DNA from: Pseudoalteromonas denitrificans DSM 6059
GTDB lineage: Bacteria > Pseudomonadota > Gammaproteobacteria > Enterobacterales > Alteromonadaceae
DNA length: 64,000 nt
Direction: 5' to 3'
Assembly: GCF_900112265.1 (NCBI RefSeq)
Contig: NZ_FOLO01000003.1
Coordinates: 1-64,000, forward strand
In this document: piece by piece, positions 1 to 7,881 of the stretch
How positions within the stretch are numbered: the first letter of the stretch is position 1
How the letters are laid out: every line of letters begins with the position of its first letter
Notes under the pieces: generated by a model
What the model saw: the letters and a program-made list of their open reading frames with translations, nothing else
The model's database searches: none
Told to the model about the DNA's origin: nothing
Translations under genes and position numbers: made by a program

Positions 1-2
1 AT

Positions 3-308
3 ACGACAGAAACACGCTGGTATATTAGTTCATTAGACCAAAATGCAGAGCAAGCACTCAATGCGGTACGTAGCCACTGGCAAGTTGAAAGTATGCATTG
101 GATGCTAGATATGACCTTTAGAGAAGATGAATCGAGAATACGTAAAAAGCAAGGTCCGCTTGTATTTAATGTAATGCGAAAGATAGCTATGGCACTATTC
201 AAACAAGATACAACCAAGTCAGCTAGTATGGCGAGGAAAAAGAAAATGGCAGGGCTAGACGATGATTATCGCTCAACCCTGCTAGAATCTGGGATTAAAA
301 TGCGCTAG
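3..308 (+). pseudogene. ISAs1-family transposase, C-terminal part (runs in from the left edge)
   Basis: The reading frame is open from base 3, well before the first ATG at 93, so this is the end of a longer gene cut by the window edge. The translation contains RSHWQVESMHWMLDMTF followed by REDESRIR, the conserved C-terminal part of the ISAs1 / H-repeat DDE transposase family, and it includes the region of the last acidic catalytic residue. The stop codon (306-308) lies almost at the point where a different minus-strand coding sequence begins, as expected for ISAs1 elements, whose right terminal repeat overlaps or closely follows the transposase stop. Whether the element is complete cannot be seen from here. 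Confidence 0.8.
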
Positions 309-325
309 CCGTGGCTGCAATAGCC
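300..325. mobile_element. Probable right end of an ISAs1-type insertion sequence
   Basis: Transposase coding stops at 308. Minus-strand DHH phosphoesterase coding is recognisable from about 312-316 onward and is cut exactly here, in the middle of a conserved HWAI-type segment. The insertion boundary must therefore fall within these few bases. The other end and the target-site duplication are outside the window, so the exact terminal repeat is inference. Confidence 0.5.
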
Positions 326-600
326 CAATGTATAAATTTATTATTTAGCTTGTTATTTATCAATAAACTAGTACACACCTCAGGAGATGTATCGACTAAA
401 ATAGTTAGCTTATCTGATTCAGGAATAGCACCCGTTCTATGATGATCGCAGTAAAATACAGGGATATTATTACTAAGAATATCAGTGAGCGCTTCTGTAT
501 TTTTTCCATTGAAATATCAAGTGCATTTACTAATGATGCTTTAGCTACATCAACATGCTTTAATAAACTATTATCGCGCTTAACACCGAAGCCAATAACT
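314..600 (-). pseudogene. DHH-family phosphoesterase fragment, truncated by an IS and frameshifted
   Basis: The reverse strand encodes GVKRDNSLLKHVDV, then ALDISMEKN, then VFYCDHHRTGAIPE and VDTSPEVCTSLLI, and ends with HWAIAAT. This order (GVKRD, DISM, DHH, IDTS..CTSL) is the N-terminal half of the DHH phosphoesterases related to RecJ and oligoribonuclease NrnA. The DHH triad and the DTS motif are intact. Two lesions are visible. The frame changes by one base at an A6 run near 505-511, where a seventh A would restore the reading frame. The gene also stops abruptly at the IS edge near 314. The N-terminal nucleotide-binding start is missing beyond about 600, where IS66-like sequence begins. 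The gene is clearly dead. Confidence 0.7.
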
Positions 601-602
601 TG

Positions 603-698
603 TTAGTTGATAGTTATTTGAATACTTGTTTAGATGAACTAGCTAAAAACCCTAACAATGTTGAGCACCTGTTACCTTGGAATATTAAACTAGGCTAG
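603..698 (+). pseudogene. IS66-family transposase C-terminal remnant
   Basis: An open stretch of about 31 codons ends in CLDELAKNPNNVEHLLPWNI and a stop. Transposases of the IS66 family (TnpC) characteristically end with a YL..VL..LP.....D...LLPWN tail, and this matches it. Nothing of the catalytic DDE part remains. It sits between the broken DHH gene and the polysaccharide-lyase remnant, so it is probably a deletion scar. The call rests on the short LLPWN tail alone. Confidence 0.5.
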
Positions 699-986
699 TT
701 GCATTTCCCCAGTCGCTTACCTCGAGAGTTAGCACTAGGTGCTTATAAAGTAGCCCAGTGGTCCACATGGAAATTTCACATCATTTGGTCACACCTTAAT
801 AATGGCCTCATCGAAGTATGGAAAGATAACAAGCAAGTGATTTCACATCAAGGGCCTAACTGCTTTAATGACAATCTAGGCCCTTACTTTAAGATAGGCT
901 TATATAAAGGTTGGAAAAACAATTCAAATCAATCAAAAGTCAGCCAAAGAACATTATACTTTGACGATATAACTATCACTAAATAA
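699..986 (+). pseudogene. Polysaccharide lyase (heparin-lyase-I-like) C-terminal fragment
   Basis: About 95 codons are open after a TTG. The translation LALGAYKVAQW, WKFHIIWSHLNNGLIEVWKD, GPNCFNDNLGPYFKIGLYKG and LYFDDITIT follows the end of the beta-jelly-roll polysaccharide lyases of the heparin lyase I superfamily (PF14099). In that family the W.F.I.W...G...VW..G and GPYFKIGIY motifs line the substrate groove. Intact members are over 200 residues, so at least the first half is missing and no signal peptide is present. It begins directly at the IS66-like stop, which suggests that transposition removed the 5' part. Confidence 0.6.
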
Positions 987-1035
987 CGTTAGTTTTTACA
1001 TAATCAATATTAGCGGCATAGATTCGATTGTGTGC

Positions 1036-2154
1036 TTACTCTAATACACTTTTAGATGGTGATTTGTATTTAATACTTCGTATTAGTACTAGTAATCTTT
1101 TTTCTATAACCACATGAATAATCATTGATATTACAACAACCACAATCGTAGCCACAACGAAAGCAGAAGTGATCCCGAAGTATGGTTTTAAATATGATGT
1201 TGATAATACTTTGTACACAACAGAGCCAATAGATAGGTGCATTAGATACATCACATAAGATGCGCCACCAAAGGTGGTTAAAATAGTAGGAATTTTTATA
1301 CGTACGTGCTGTTCCAAATTAACTAACCCCAGAATAAGAAGAAATGGAGTGAGTAAATAACCAACTGTATAGATAGATGATATTCCCATTTCGTATTCAT
1401 TAATATTCATAATAGAAAGATAACCGTCACTTGCAATTAAAACAAAAAAACCGGTAAACCCCAAGGCTGAAATAAATAGCGAATTCAACTTTTTAATTGG
1501 GTAGTTTAAAAGTATGAAAGCTGCAATCATTCCAAGGCCGAACCCAATATTTTGATCGCCAAATATAACATTTTGCCAGTTTCTATAATCACTTACAGTA
1601 AAGTTGAAAAGACCATTAGTTAAACATAATAGTTGCCATACAAAAATAAGCGGCCATCCAACTTTGGGCTTAAAGATAGTAAAGGCAAAAAGACCGTAAA
1701 ATAATATTTCACGATGTAGAGTCCATGTTGGAGGAATGACAGACGTTCCTTCACTGGGCAGTAATAAAAAATCACAGATGACTTTCAACAAAGTTAAATT
1801 TTTATCGGCCCCTAAGCTAGGTACAAGAAACATCATTACTAAGATTGGTATAAGGATAAACCAATAAATAGGGTATAATCGCTCAAACCTTTTTCGTAAA
1901 AAAACCTTTAAACTACCAACACGACCGAAATCTGAGTTATGTATCCAGTATATGATGAAGCCACTTAATACAAAAAAGTATTGTACTCCGGCCCTTCCGC
2001 CACTAAATACGTTCCCAGACCATGATGCTTCAAAGTATTTATCTCCATACCCTGAACCAAAATGAAACATGCAGACCAGTAACGCAGCAACTCCCCTACC
2101 TATTTCTAACGTCACCAGACGCGATGGCTTCATTTTTTTATCAACTGTTAACAT
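1036..2154 (-). CDS. Acyltransferase 3 family membrane protein (polysaccharide O-acyltransferase)
   Basis: This is a 372-residue integral membrane protein of the acyltransferase 3 (OafA/NodX-like) family, which O-acetylates or otherwise acylates sugars of surface polysaccharides at the inner membrane. The family signature is clear: EIGRGVAALLVCMFHF at residues 17-32 gives the catalytic Arg20 and His31, and FFVLSGFIIYW follows at about 60-70. Roughly ten hydrophobic helices follow. It is the last gene of the minus-strand polysaccharide locus, separated by about 215 bases from the Alg13-like gene. That gap carries a second copy of a lyase 3' end, so the gene may have been inserted here. The substrate is unknown. 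Confidence 0.85.
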   Translation of the reverse strand: MLTVDKKMKPSRLVTLEIGRGVAALLVCMFHFGSGYGDKYFEASWSGNVFSGGRAGVQYFFVLSGFIIYWIHNSDFGRVGSLKVFLRKRFERLYPIYWFILIPILVMMFLVPSLGADKNLTLLKVICDFLLLPSEGTSVIPPTWTLHREILFYGLFAFTIFKPKVGWPLIFVWQLLCLTNGLFNFTVSDYRNWQNVIFGDQNIGFGLGMIAAFILLNYPIKKLNSLFISALGFTGFFVLIASDGYLSIMNINEYEMGISSIYTVGYLLTPFLLILGLVNLEQHVRIKIPTILTTFGGASYVMYLMHLSIGSVVYKVLSTSYLKPYFGITSAFVVATIVVVVISMIIHVVIEKRLLVLIRSIKYKSPSKSVLE

Positions 2155-2235
2155 TAATTCTTACCTACTTTACAATATTCGAGTGTCGTTAATTTAATTT
2201 GTTACAAATAAGGCTTTACTTAATCCAGTCTTGCT

Positions 2236-2352
2236 TTCAAATTGGGCGGTATAAAGCGGAAAACACTCTAAAGCATCAAAGGTCAGCCAACGAGTGGTAT
2301 GCTTTGACGATATAACTATCACTAAAGAAGATAATTCAAGTCATAAAAACCC
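2236..2352 (+). pseudogene. Second copy of a polysaccharide-lyase 3' end
   Basis: Bases 2276-2325 match 937-983 closely on the same strand. The shared stretch encodes the end of the lyase fragment, VSQR followed by FDDITITK, and the final 24 bases or so are identical. This copy reads on past the position where the first copy stops (KEDNSSHKNPKNW). Before the match the frame is disrupted. The two copies flank the acyltransferase gene as direct repeats. Confidence 0.5.
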
Positions 2353-2369
2353 AAAAAACTGGTTGATTA

Positions 2370-2849
2370 TTAGCTTACTAGTATATTTTTCACATTGGAA
2401 AGTAGCATTTTATAATCATCAGAGTCTTTTAAAACACCACCACCTAACGTTGAACTTTTAGAAAGTAAGGCAAACAACTCTTCTTTATCATGAACCGCAT
2501 AAACACCATCAACGTTTGCAAAAGAGCGTGCTGTTGCTAACTGATGATCATTTCTATGCTCGCCCAATGCGGCCTTACGAGGAAAAATAACAATCGGTTT
2601 TTTCACTCGTAACGCAGTTAAAATAGAGCCCATACCAGCATGTGAAATGATAAAGTCACAATCATTTATATAGGTTTCAAATTGCTCTGGCTCTACTGAT
2701 TGAAAAATAGTTATGTTTTTAGAACTATAAACTGAACTGCCAACTTGAGCGATCACTTCTTGTTTAGTACCCGACTCACTTACCCATTCATCAACTAAAG
2801 TAATAAGTCGGTCAAAAGGAATTTGTGTACCTACTGTCACTAAAATCAT
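2370..2849 (-). CDS. Alg13-like UDP-sugar glycosyltransferase subunit (PssE/EpsF type)
   Basis: This 159-residue protein is the catalytic, sugar-nucleotide-binding half of a split GT28-type glycosyltransferase (Alg13-like). It starts with ILVTVGTQIPFDRLI and contains the UDP-binding loop ISHAGMGSILTAL and the FPRKAALGEHRNDHQ segment. Members of this family work only with a membrane-anchoring Alg14-like partner. That partner is the gene immediately before it, with a 4-base ATGA overlap that implies translational coupling. It probably adds the second sugar of the lipid-linked repeat unit of the local polysaccharide. The sugar is not predictable. Confidence 0.85.
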   Translation of the reverse strand: MILVTVGTQIPFDRLITLVDEWVSESGTKQEVIAQVGSSVYSSKNITIFQSVEPEQFETYINDCDFIISHAGMGSILTALRVKKPIVIFPRKAALGEHRNDHQLATARSFANVDGVYAVHDKEELFALLSKSSTLGGGVLKDSDDYKMLLSNVKNILVS

Positions 2850-3295
2850 ATTACTCGTCCTACATACTTGATACGTTCACCCGCTAAATTTTCCCACTGA
2901 GTAAAACAATTATGTGCTAGATAGGAAGCAATCTTTCCCGACATAGATATTTTTTCGGAATTAGCAATACTGTCTAACCAAATGGTTTTAATACCGAACA
3001 GTCTACCTAACAAAATTGTAATTAAACCAGGCAGTGCACCCGTGGTAATAATAACCGTTGGTTTTTCTTTCTTTAAAATTTTAACTATTCCTGAAATAAC
3101 CGAAAAAATTCGTTGTATTGAATCTCTACTGATATCACCAATAACATAGTAATTATCATCTTCAGATAATTCTGACGCTTTATTATAAGTACAGGCATAA
3201 ACAACATCATTTGCTTTAAAAGCGGGAATTAACCGACACAACTGCACCCAATGACCACCGGGAGAAGATAACGCTAACACTTTACTTCTTTTCAT
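2846..3295 (-). CDS. Alg14-like glycosyltransferase partner subunit (PssD/EpsE type)
   Basis: A 149-residue protein with the N-terminal SSPGGHWVQL glycine motif (about residues 10-19) and TTGALPGLITILLGRLFG, typical of Alg14-like proteins. These recruit the Alg13-like catalytic subunit to the membrane and bind the lipid-linked acceptor. Its stop overlaps the start of the Alg13-like gene by four bases. Together the two make one functional glycosyltransferase of the polysaccharide locus. The pairing and order match pssD-pssE of rhizobial and streptococcal capsule loci. Confidence 0.85.
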   Translation of the reverse strand: MKRSKVLALSSPGGHWVQLCRLIPAFKANDVVYACTYNKASELSEDDNYYVIGDISRDSIQRIFSVISGIVKILKKEKPTVIITTGALPGLITILLGRLFGIKTIWLDSIANSEKISMSGKIASYLAHNCFTQWENLAGERIKYVGRVI

Positions 3296-3343
3296 ACAGA
3301 CTCCGTAACTTTTGGTACTAGCAAAAGTCGTTTAACAAACTAA

Positions 3344-4402
3344 TTAATTGTTATTTAAAGCATCGTATATTGCTTGATTGGTCTCATTAATAAAAACCGT
3401 CTCAGAATATTGTTCTGAGTATTTTTTGAAACCTGAAAGGCCGTCTTTTATCGCAGACTCTTTATCTTCAGCATATATTTTAAGGAAGTGACTAAGTTGT
3501 TCAATATCACCGGGGGAATATAAATATCCATCAACCCCATGCTTAAGCATTTCTGGTATCGCACCAACCGTTGTTGCGACAACGGGTATTTTATTTGCAA
3601 AAGCTTCCAAGATGCACATTGGCATACCTTCAGCATAACTTGGTAGCACTAAACACCTTGCACTGCCCATCAGTATGTCTAATTCTTTCCGGTTAACCCA
3701 TCCAGAAAATGTTACATTCGCTTCAATTCCCAATTTCACAGCTAAATGTTGGTATTCTGAGACATTACCATCACCTGCAACCACAAGGTGCAAATCGAAA
3801 CCACCAGTTTTTAATTTTAACAGCGCTTGAAATAAGTCTTCCAGACCCTTCCCTCTAACGAGTCTCCCTGCAAATATAATTTTCTTATCATCTTTAGATA
3901 TTGATAACTCTTGTGACTCTTTAACCCCATTGTTGATCACCCTAATATTGGTAAAATTGTCAACTTCGTTCAAAAACCAATCTTTCCAGCCTGCAGAAAG
4001 GACAACAAAAGAAGATGACGTTCGAATGATGAATCTAATATAGCGTTGAGTGAATGAAGAGAACCCATGATAAAACTCTTTAAAACCTCCACCATGGAGA
4101 TGTAATATCACAGGTAAACGAAAAATTCGGCAACATAAAACAACTAATGACTTTCTAAAAAAACTTCCTCTTGAGGCTGTATGTATATAAACCAATTGTG
4201 GCCTTCTAAAGATTAACATTCCTACGAGCATGAATAATGATATAAAAAAAATGATTAAATTCTTTTTGCCCTGCCCTGTGGTATAGCTATTAATGGTGTT
4301 AAAATTAAATTCGGCATCAGCAGAGCTAATATAGGTTTGAATTACCGTCGCTATACCACCACGTCCTTTTATATCAGGTCCGTACACAATAACCTCATAC
4401 AT
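3344..4402 (-). CDS. Glycosyltransferase family 4 (GT-B fold)
   Basis: About 352 residues with a two-Rossmann-domain GT-B layout. The C-terminal half carries FAGRLVRGKGLEDLFQAL and VLPSYAEGMPMCILEAFA, the latter containing the E-x7-E motif of GT4 enzymes that holds the nucleotide sugar. A hydrophobic stretch near residues 50-70 suggests membrane association. I prefer the ATG two codons inside the longest frame over the TTG at 4408. The gene overlaps the end of the CapK-like gene by a few bases, so they are co-translated. The role is transfer of one sugar onto the growing lipid-linked repeat unit. Donor and acceptor are unknown. Confidence 0.85.
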   Translation of the reverse strand: MYEVIVYGPDIKGRGGIATVIQTYISSADAEFNFNTINSYTTGQGKKNLIIFFISLFMLVGMLIFRRPQLVYIHTASRGSFFRKSLVVLCCRIFRLPVILHLHGGGFKEFYHGFSSFTQRYIRFIIRTSSSFVVLSAGWKDWFLNEVDNFTNIRVINNGVKESQELSISKDDKKIIFAGRLVRGKGLEDLFQALLKLKTGGFDLHLVVAGDGNVSEYQHLAVKLGIEANVTFSGWVNRKELDILMGSARCLVLPSYAEGMPMCILEAFANKIPVVATTVGAIPEMLKHGVDGYLYSPGDIEQLSHFLKIYAEDKESAIKDGLSGFKKYSEQYSETVFINETNQAIYDALNNN

Positions 4403-5624
4403 ATTCAACTACCACAGGACTTAATTTCCCTGATTTATTTCTAGGAATTTTGCTCATATACTCAAAACTTATCTTAAACTCATTACCTAAGTTATGGATT
4501 ACAGACAGATGGAATTTTTCTTCTAATTCACTTGATGCGCAGCCATCGAGTGTACTATATCTTATCAAGATTTCATCTGCAGACCTTTGTACATACTGTG
4601 CTTCTGATAAACCAATAACTTGCCAAACAATTTGACACAACCCGGCAAAAGGAAAAGTCCTGCCTGATGGAGACACAATAACCCCTGTCTCTCTACCTTC
4701 AATTGCTTTCACATAAGAGGAGTTTAATCCGCATTGGCATTGTTCATCACATGGCAATTCGTTGATATAATCACCTGTCCTATAATTCACTAATGGCATC
4801 GCTCTGTTATGATAAGCAGTACCGATAATTTCGAACTTCCCATCTACTTCTAAGAATTCTACTTTGGAATAACCATTCTTAATATGATAATTTCCATATT
4901 TACACTGTTGTAAACGAGCAACCCTTTCTGCTGCACCATAATGGTCGAAAACATTAGAGAAAACTCTTTCAGTAATTGCTCTATCTGCAGAGTTGGCATG
5001 TTCACCACTAGTAAATACACCGGTCATATGCCAATTCGGTTTCCAATTGAGTTGGGCTACTAACTTTGAAAATGCAGCAATGGAACTTGGGTAAGCTAAA
5101 ATAATATCAGGTTTGAAATTTTCTAATTTTTCCAAATAACACTGGATAGTATTAGCAGATAAATGAAAAGAAGACATACTTAATCTTCTGGTCAATTTGG
5201 TCTCTTTCCAGTAAATCGAATTCTCTATGTCTTTTTGTTCAATGACATCTCCACGGAGTATTGCAATCCTAGGCATTAAAGGTGCCCCTTGCTCATACCA
5301 ATGTTTTTTTAAACAAGCTTCATCATAGATTATTGACTTTAGACTACGTTTTAATTTTAACGGCGTATTAGTTGTTCCGCTCGTAAAACCGGTTGTGCAA
5401 GGGTATTTATAGCTTCCTGTCAAATCATCAAACCCAGCTCTTATATCTTCTTTACCAATAAACTCTGTTTTATGATTAGCATAAAATTTATTTTTTGAGG
5501 AAAACCTCATAAAAGAGTCAAGCTTTTTTGTCTCAAGCTTATCAAAACTTACGAAGTATTTAACCCATAAATTTATAATGGGGTTATCTTTTAGGATAAA
5601 CCACCCCAAATCTTTAAGCATCAT
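4395..5624 (-). CDS. CapK-like adenylate-forming enzyme (phenylacetate-CoA ligase family)
   Basis: A 409-residue protein of the CapK / phenylacetate-CoA-ligase branch of the AMP-forming enzymes. The ATP-binding loop is TTGFTSGTTNTPLKL, and the adenine-binding YGAAERVA and YRTGDYI motifs follow. A CxC-type cluster (PCDEQCQCGL) matches the metal-binding loop of this family, and the lysine near the end lies in NKSGKLSP. Such genes recur in capsule and O-antigen loci, where they are thought to activate a carboxylic acid for attachment to sugar or lipid. It is translated just before the GT4 gene, with overlap. The acid is unknown. Confidence 0.8.
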   Translation of the reverse strand: MMLKDLGWFILKDNPIINLWVKYFVSFDKLETKKLDSFMRFSSKNKFYANHKTEFIGKEDIRAGFDDLTGSYKYPCTTGFTSGTTNTPLKLKRSLKSIIYDEACLKKHWYEQGAPLMPRIAILRGDVIEQKDIENSIYWKETKLTRRLSMSSFHLSANTIQCYLEKLENFKPDIILAYPSSIAAFSKLVAQLNWKPNWHMTGVFTSGEHANSADRAITERVFSNVFDHYGAAERVARLQQCKYGNYHIKNGYSKVEFLEVDGKFEIIGTAYHNRAMPLVNYRTGDYINELPCDEQCQCGLNSSYVKAIEGRETGVIVSPSGRTFPFAGLCQIVWQVIGLSEAQYVQRSADEILIRYSTLDGCASSELEEKFHLSVIHNLGNEFKISFEYMSKIPRNKSGKLSPVVVEYV

Positions 5625-5660
5625 ATCAACCCCTTAGGTTAAATTTATAAAAACGATAAT

Positions 5661-6692
5661 TTATGAAATATTATTAAAATCAGTTGGTGAAAAAAGTTCA
5701 CAACTTTCAATTTTTGAATAAGGACTTTTTACTTTTTTTCTGAAAGAGAAAATGGCTGCAACAAGAGCTGCATGCCATGTAATAATCGAAAAAGCTGCCA
5801 CATTGAGATTCCCCCTCTTTATAGTTAGTAAAAAAAGAACTCCTAACCAAGAAGTTATAAAAAACACAATTGAATGGAGAACCGTAAAATCAACAAAAAC
5901 AGACGAAATAACTAAGAATGAGATTATTAATAAGTTAATAAATAGTGGTGCAAAAACAAACCACATTTGTTTAAAGCATTGAAGCCACCATTTTTTCCTT
6001 AAAGCTCCTCTTATAAATGTACCATGTGCAGCTAATCTACCGTTTCTCCATTGCCGTTTTAATCGTTGTAGACCAGTTTCTGAATGCCCTGTATGCAAAA
6101 CAGCATCTTTACTAATACGGGCTAATTTCAAGCCTTTACAACTAAGCCTTAAACCCAACTCAGCCTCTTCAAATGCTTTTAAACCTCTGTGGGAAAAATA
6201 TCTTACACTTTCAATGGATGACTTACGATACACACCTCCACCACCTAGGTGAGAAACAAACTCCAACTCTTGTAACTTTTGATATGAATCTGCTCTTCTT
6301 TGATCTTCTGCACTAAAAATCTGAGTATCTAATAGCTTGCCACCAACGCCTGCAATTTCTAGGTTTTCATCTAAAAATTTTAGCGCATGATCTAAAAAAC
6401 CGTCACAAACCTCCATATCTCCATCAATTAAAAAAATATATTTACCTGTCGCGTGTTGATATCCAAGTTGAGCAGTTGCTCCGCACCCAATATCATTTGC
6501 ATCCAAAAACTGTACTATACGGATAGGGTATTGCTTTGCAATTCTAATAGTATTATCTGTTGATAATGCATCAACTAAAATGATTTCACTAAGATAGGGT
6601 TGAGCTTCTCGTATGCACGACTCAATACAGGCAGCAATATTGTTTTCTTCGTTTAATGCTTTAATAATAAAAGTTATTTGTATATCGTTCAT
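5661..6692 (-). CDS. Glycosyltransferase family 2 with C-terminal membrane segments
   Basis: A 343-residue GT-A enzyme. The N-terminus has KALNEENNI, VDALSTDNT and the metal-binding D-G-D at residues 90-92 within FLIDGDMEV. Acceptor-side features include LGGGGVYRKS and an EEAELGLRL segment that stands in for the usual ED motif. The last third has three hydrophobic helices (about 248-270, 275-293, 302-320), so it acts at the inner membrane on a lipid-linked acceptor. It lies between the pyruvyl transferase-like gene and the CapK-like gene with gaps of about 31 and 36 bases, consistent with one transcript. Sugar specificity cannot be read. Confidence 0.85.
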   Translation of the reverse strand: MNDIQITFIIKALNEENNIAACIESCIREAQPYLSEIILVDALSTDNTIRIAKQYPIRIVQFLDANDIGCGATAQLGYQHATGKYIFLIDGDMEVCDGFLDHALKFLDENLEIAGVGGKLLDTQIFSAEDQRRADSYQKLQELEFVSHLGGGGVYRKSSIESVRYFSHRGLKAFEEAELGLRLSCKGLKLARISKDAVLHTGHSETGLQRLKRQWRNGRLAAHGTFIRGALRKKWWLQCFKQMWFVFAPLFINLLIISFLVISSVFVDFTVLHSIVFFITSWLGVLFLLTIKRGNLNVAAFSIITWHAALVAAIFSFRKKVKSPYSKIESCELFSPTDFNNIS

Positions 6693-6723
6693 TGGTGTAG
6701 GTGGCCCTTAGAAAAGTCGTAAA

Positions 6724-7833
6724 TTACGCTAATGCGTCAGCCAAAAATTTAACTGACGAGCTTCTAAGTTCAACCAGTTTTTTATTTACCTGTACATAAT
6801 CTATTTTCATTAGCTCTTTAGTTAACTCCACAGGGTTAACATCACCACGATAAATATGGTGTGTTAGGTCTAGTAACGAAAGTAAGCTTTCTAGTCGAGT
6901 TAGGCCTCTGTTGTCGTTAGGGTAATATACAAATGGCACTTCAAATAAAATAGCAAAACAAACACAGTGAAATGAATCTGTGATCACTAGTTTACTTTCT
7001 CTGATGTTGCGTAACCAACTATCAACTGATCTGTAGTAATTAGATCGGCCCTTTGAATAGTAATATATATTCTTCTCAGTAAAGTTTAAGCTTGCCGAAG
7101 CATTGTTAATAAAGGATTCAAAATCACTATTAATATCTAATTTGTAGTAAACAATATCGGCAGCATCATCTGAAGGTTTATCACCAATGATGTCATCAAA
7201 TAAACCACGACCCACTAATAAGGTTGGGTCTAATACATGCTCGGCATTTACTGCAAAGGTATTGTTACAAATATCAACACCTGAGCTTTCACGCACTGAA
7301 ATAGCATCAAAAGATTTAATTTCGGAGGCTATTTTAGCGGTATCTTCTGCACCGAGTTCCCAGTAGTCATTACCAAAACTGGCCGCATAAGAGATCTTTT
7401 TAACACCTGCATTTAAAAAGGCTAAAAAGTAAACTAAAGAAGAATTACCGGTATATGACGGACGCCATACTTGATCACTTCCAACAATGGCATGGCTATA
7501 AGGTAAATCAGCTTGGCTAAGTTCATCAAAAGTATGGAACGTTTTAGCACTTGTAGGCAGCCACTGATCTCTAAATTCTTGAAATATTTCTGGGTTAACA
7601 AAAGAGTTATGGGTTATTTTTTTTTCTTTTAAGCCTAAGTCCATCAAGGTAGCTTTAACTTGGCTTTTTAATTTTGCTTGCCACTTTACTTTAACGCCTT
7701 TAGGCATAAAGTTAATGTGCTCTGATTGATAACCTAGTTCTTTATTCACATAACAATGTAGAGCTGCCGCTTGTAATACAGCGCCATAGTTGTGATTTGA
7801 GTAATGGTAATTAACAATGCCAATATTTTTCAT
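6724..7833 (-). CDS. Polysaccharide pyruvyl transferase family protein
   Basis: Recognisable by KNIGIVNYHYSNHNYGAVLQ at the start, AIVGSDQVWRPSY, VLDPTLLVG and ITDSFHCVCFAILF, in the order of the CsaB/WcaK-like polysaccharide pyruvyl transferase family (PF04230). These enzymes put a pyruvate ketal from phosphoenolpyruvate onto a sugar; some members have other roles. The longest frame begins at 7869, but an AGAGG ribosome site precedes the ATG at 7833, which also matches the family N-terminus, so I take that start (369 residues). The next gene upstream is a nitroreductase, a pairing found in many exopolysaccharide loci. Confidence 0.8.
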   Translation of the reverse strand: MKNIGIVNYHYSNHNYGAVLQAAALHCYVNKELGYQSEHINFMPKGVKVKWQAKLKSQVKATLMDLGLKEKKITHNSFVNPEIFQEFRDQWLPTSAKTFHTFDELSQADLPYSHAIVGSDQVWRPSYTGNSSLVYFLAFLNAGVKKISYAASFGNDYWELGAEDTAKIASEIKSFDAISVRESSGVDICNNTFAVNAEHVLDPTLLVGRGLFDDIIGDKPSDDAADIVYYKLDINSDFESFINNASASLNFTEKNIYYYSKGRSNYYRSVDSWLRNIRESKLVITDSFHCVCFAILFEVPFVYYPNDNRGLTRLESLLSLLDLTHHIYRGDVNPVELTKELMKIDYVQVNKKLVELRSSSVKFLADALA

Positions 7834-7881
7834 AGTAACCTCTAAAATAATTCCTTTATAAATAACCACTTGATGTTTTAG

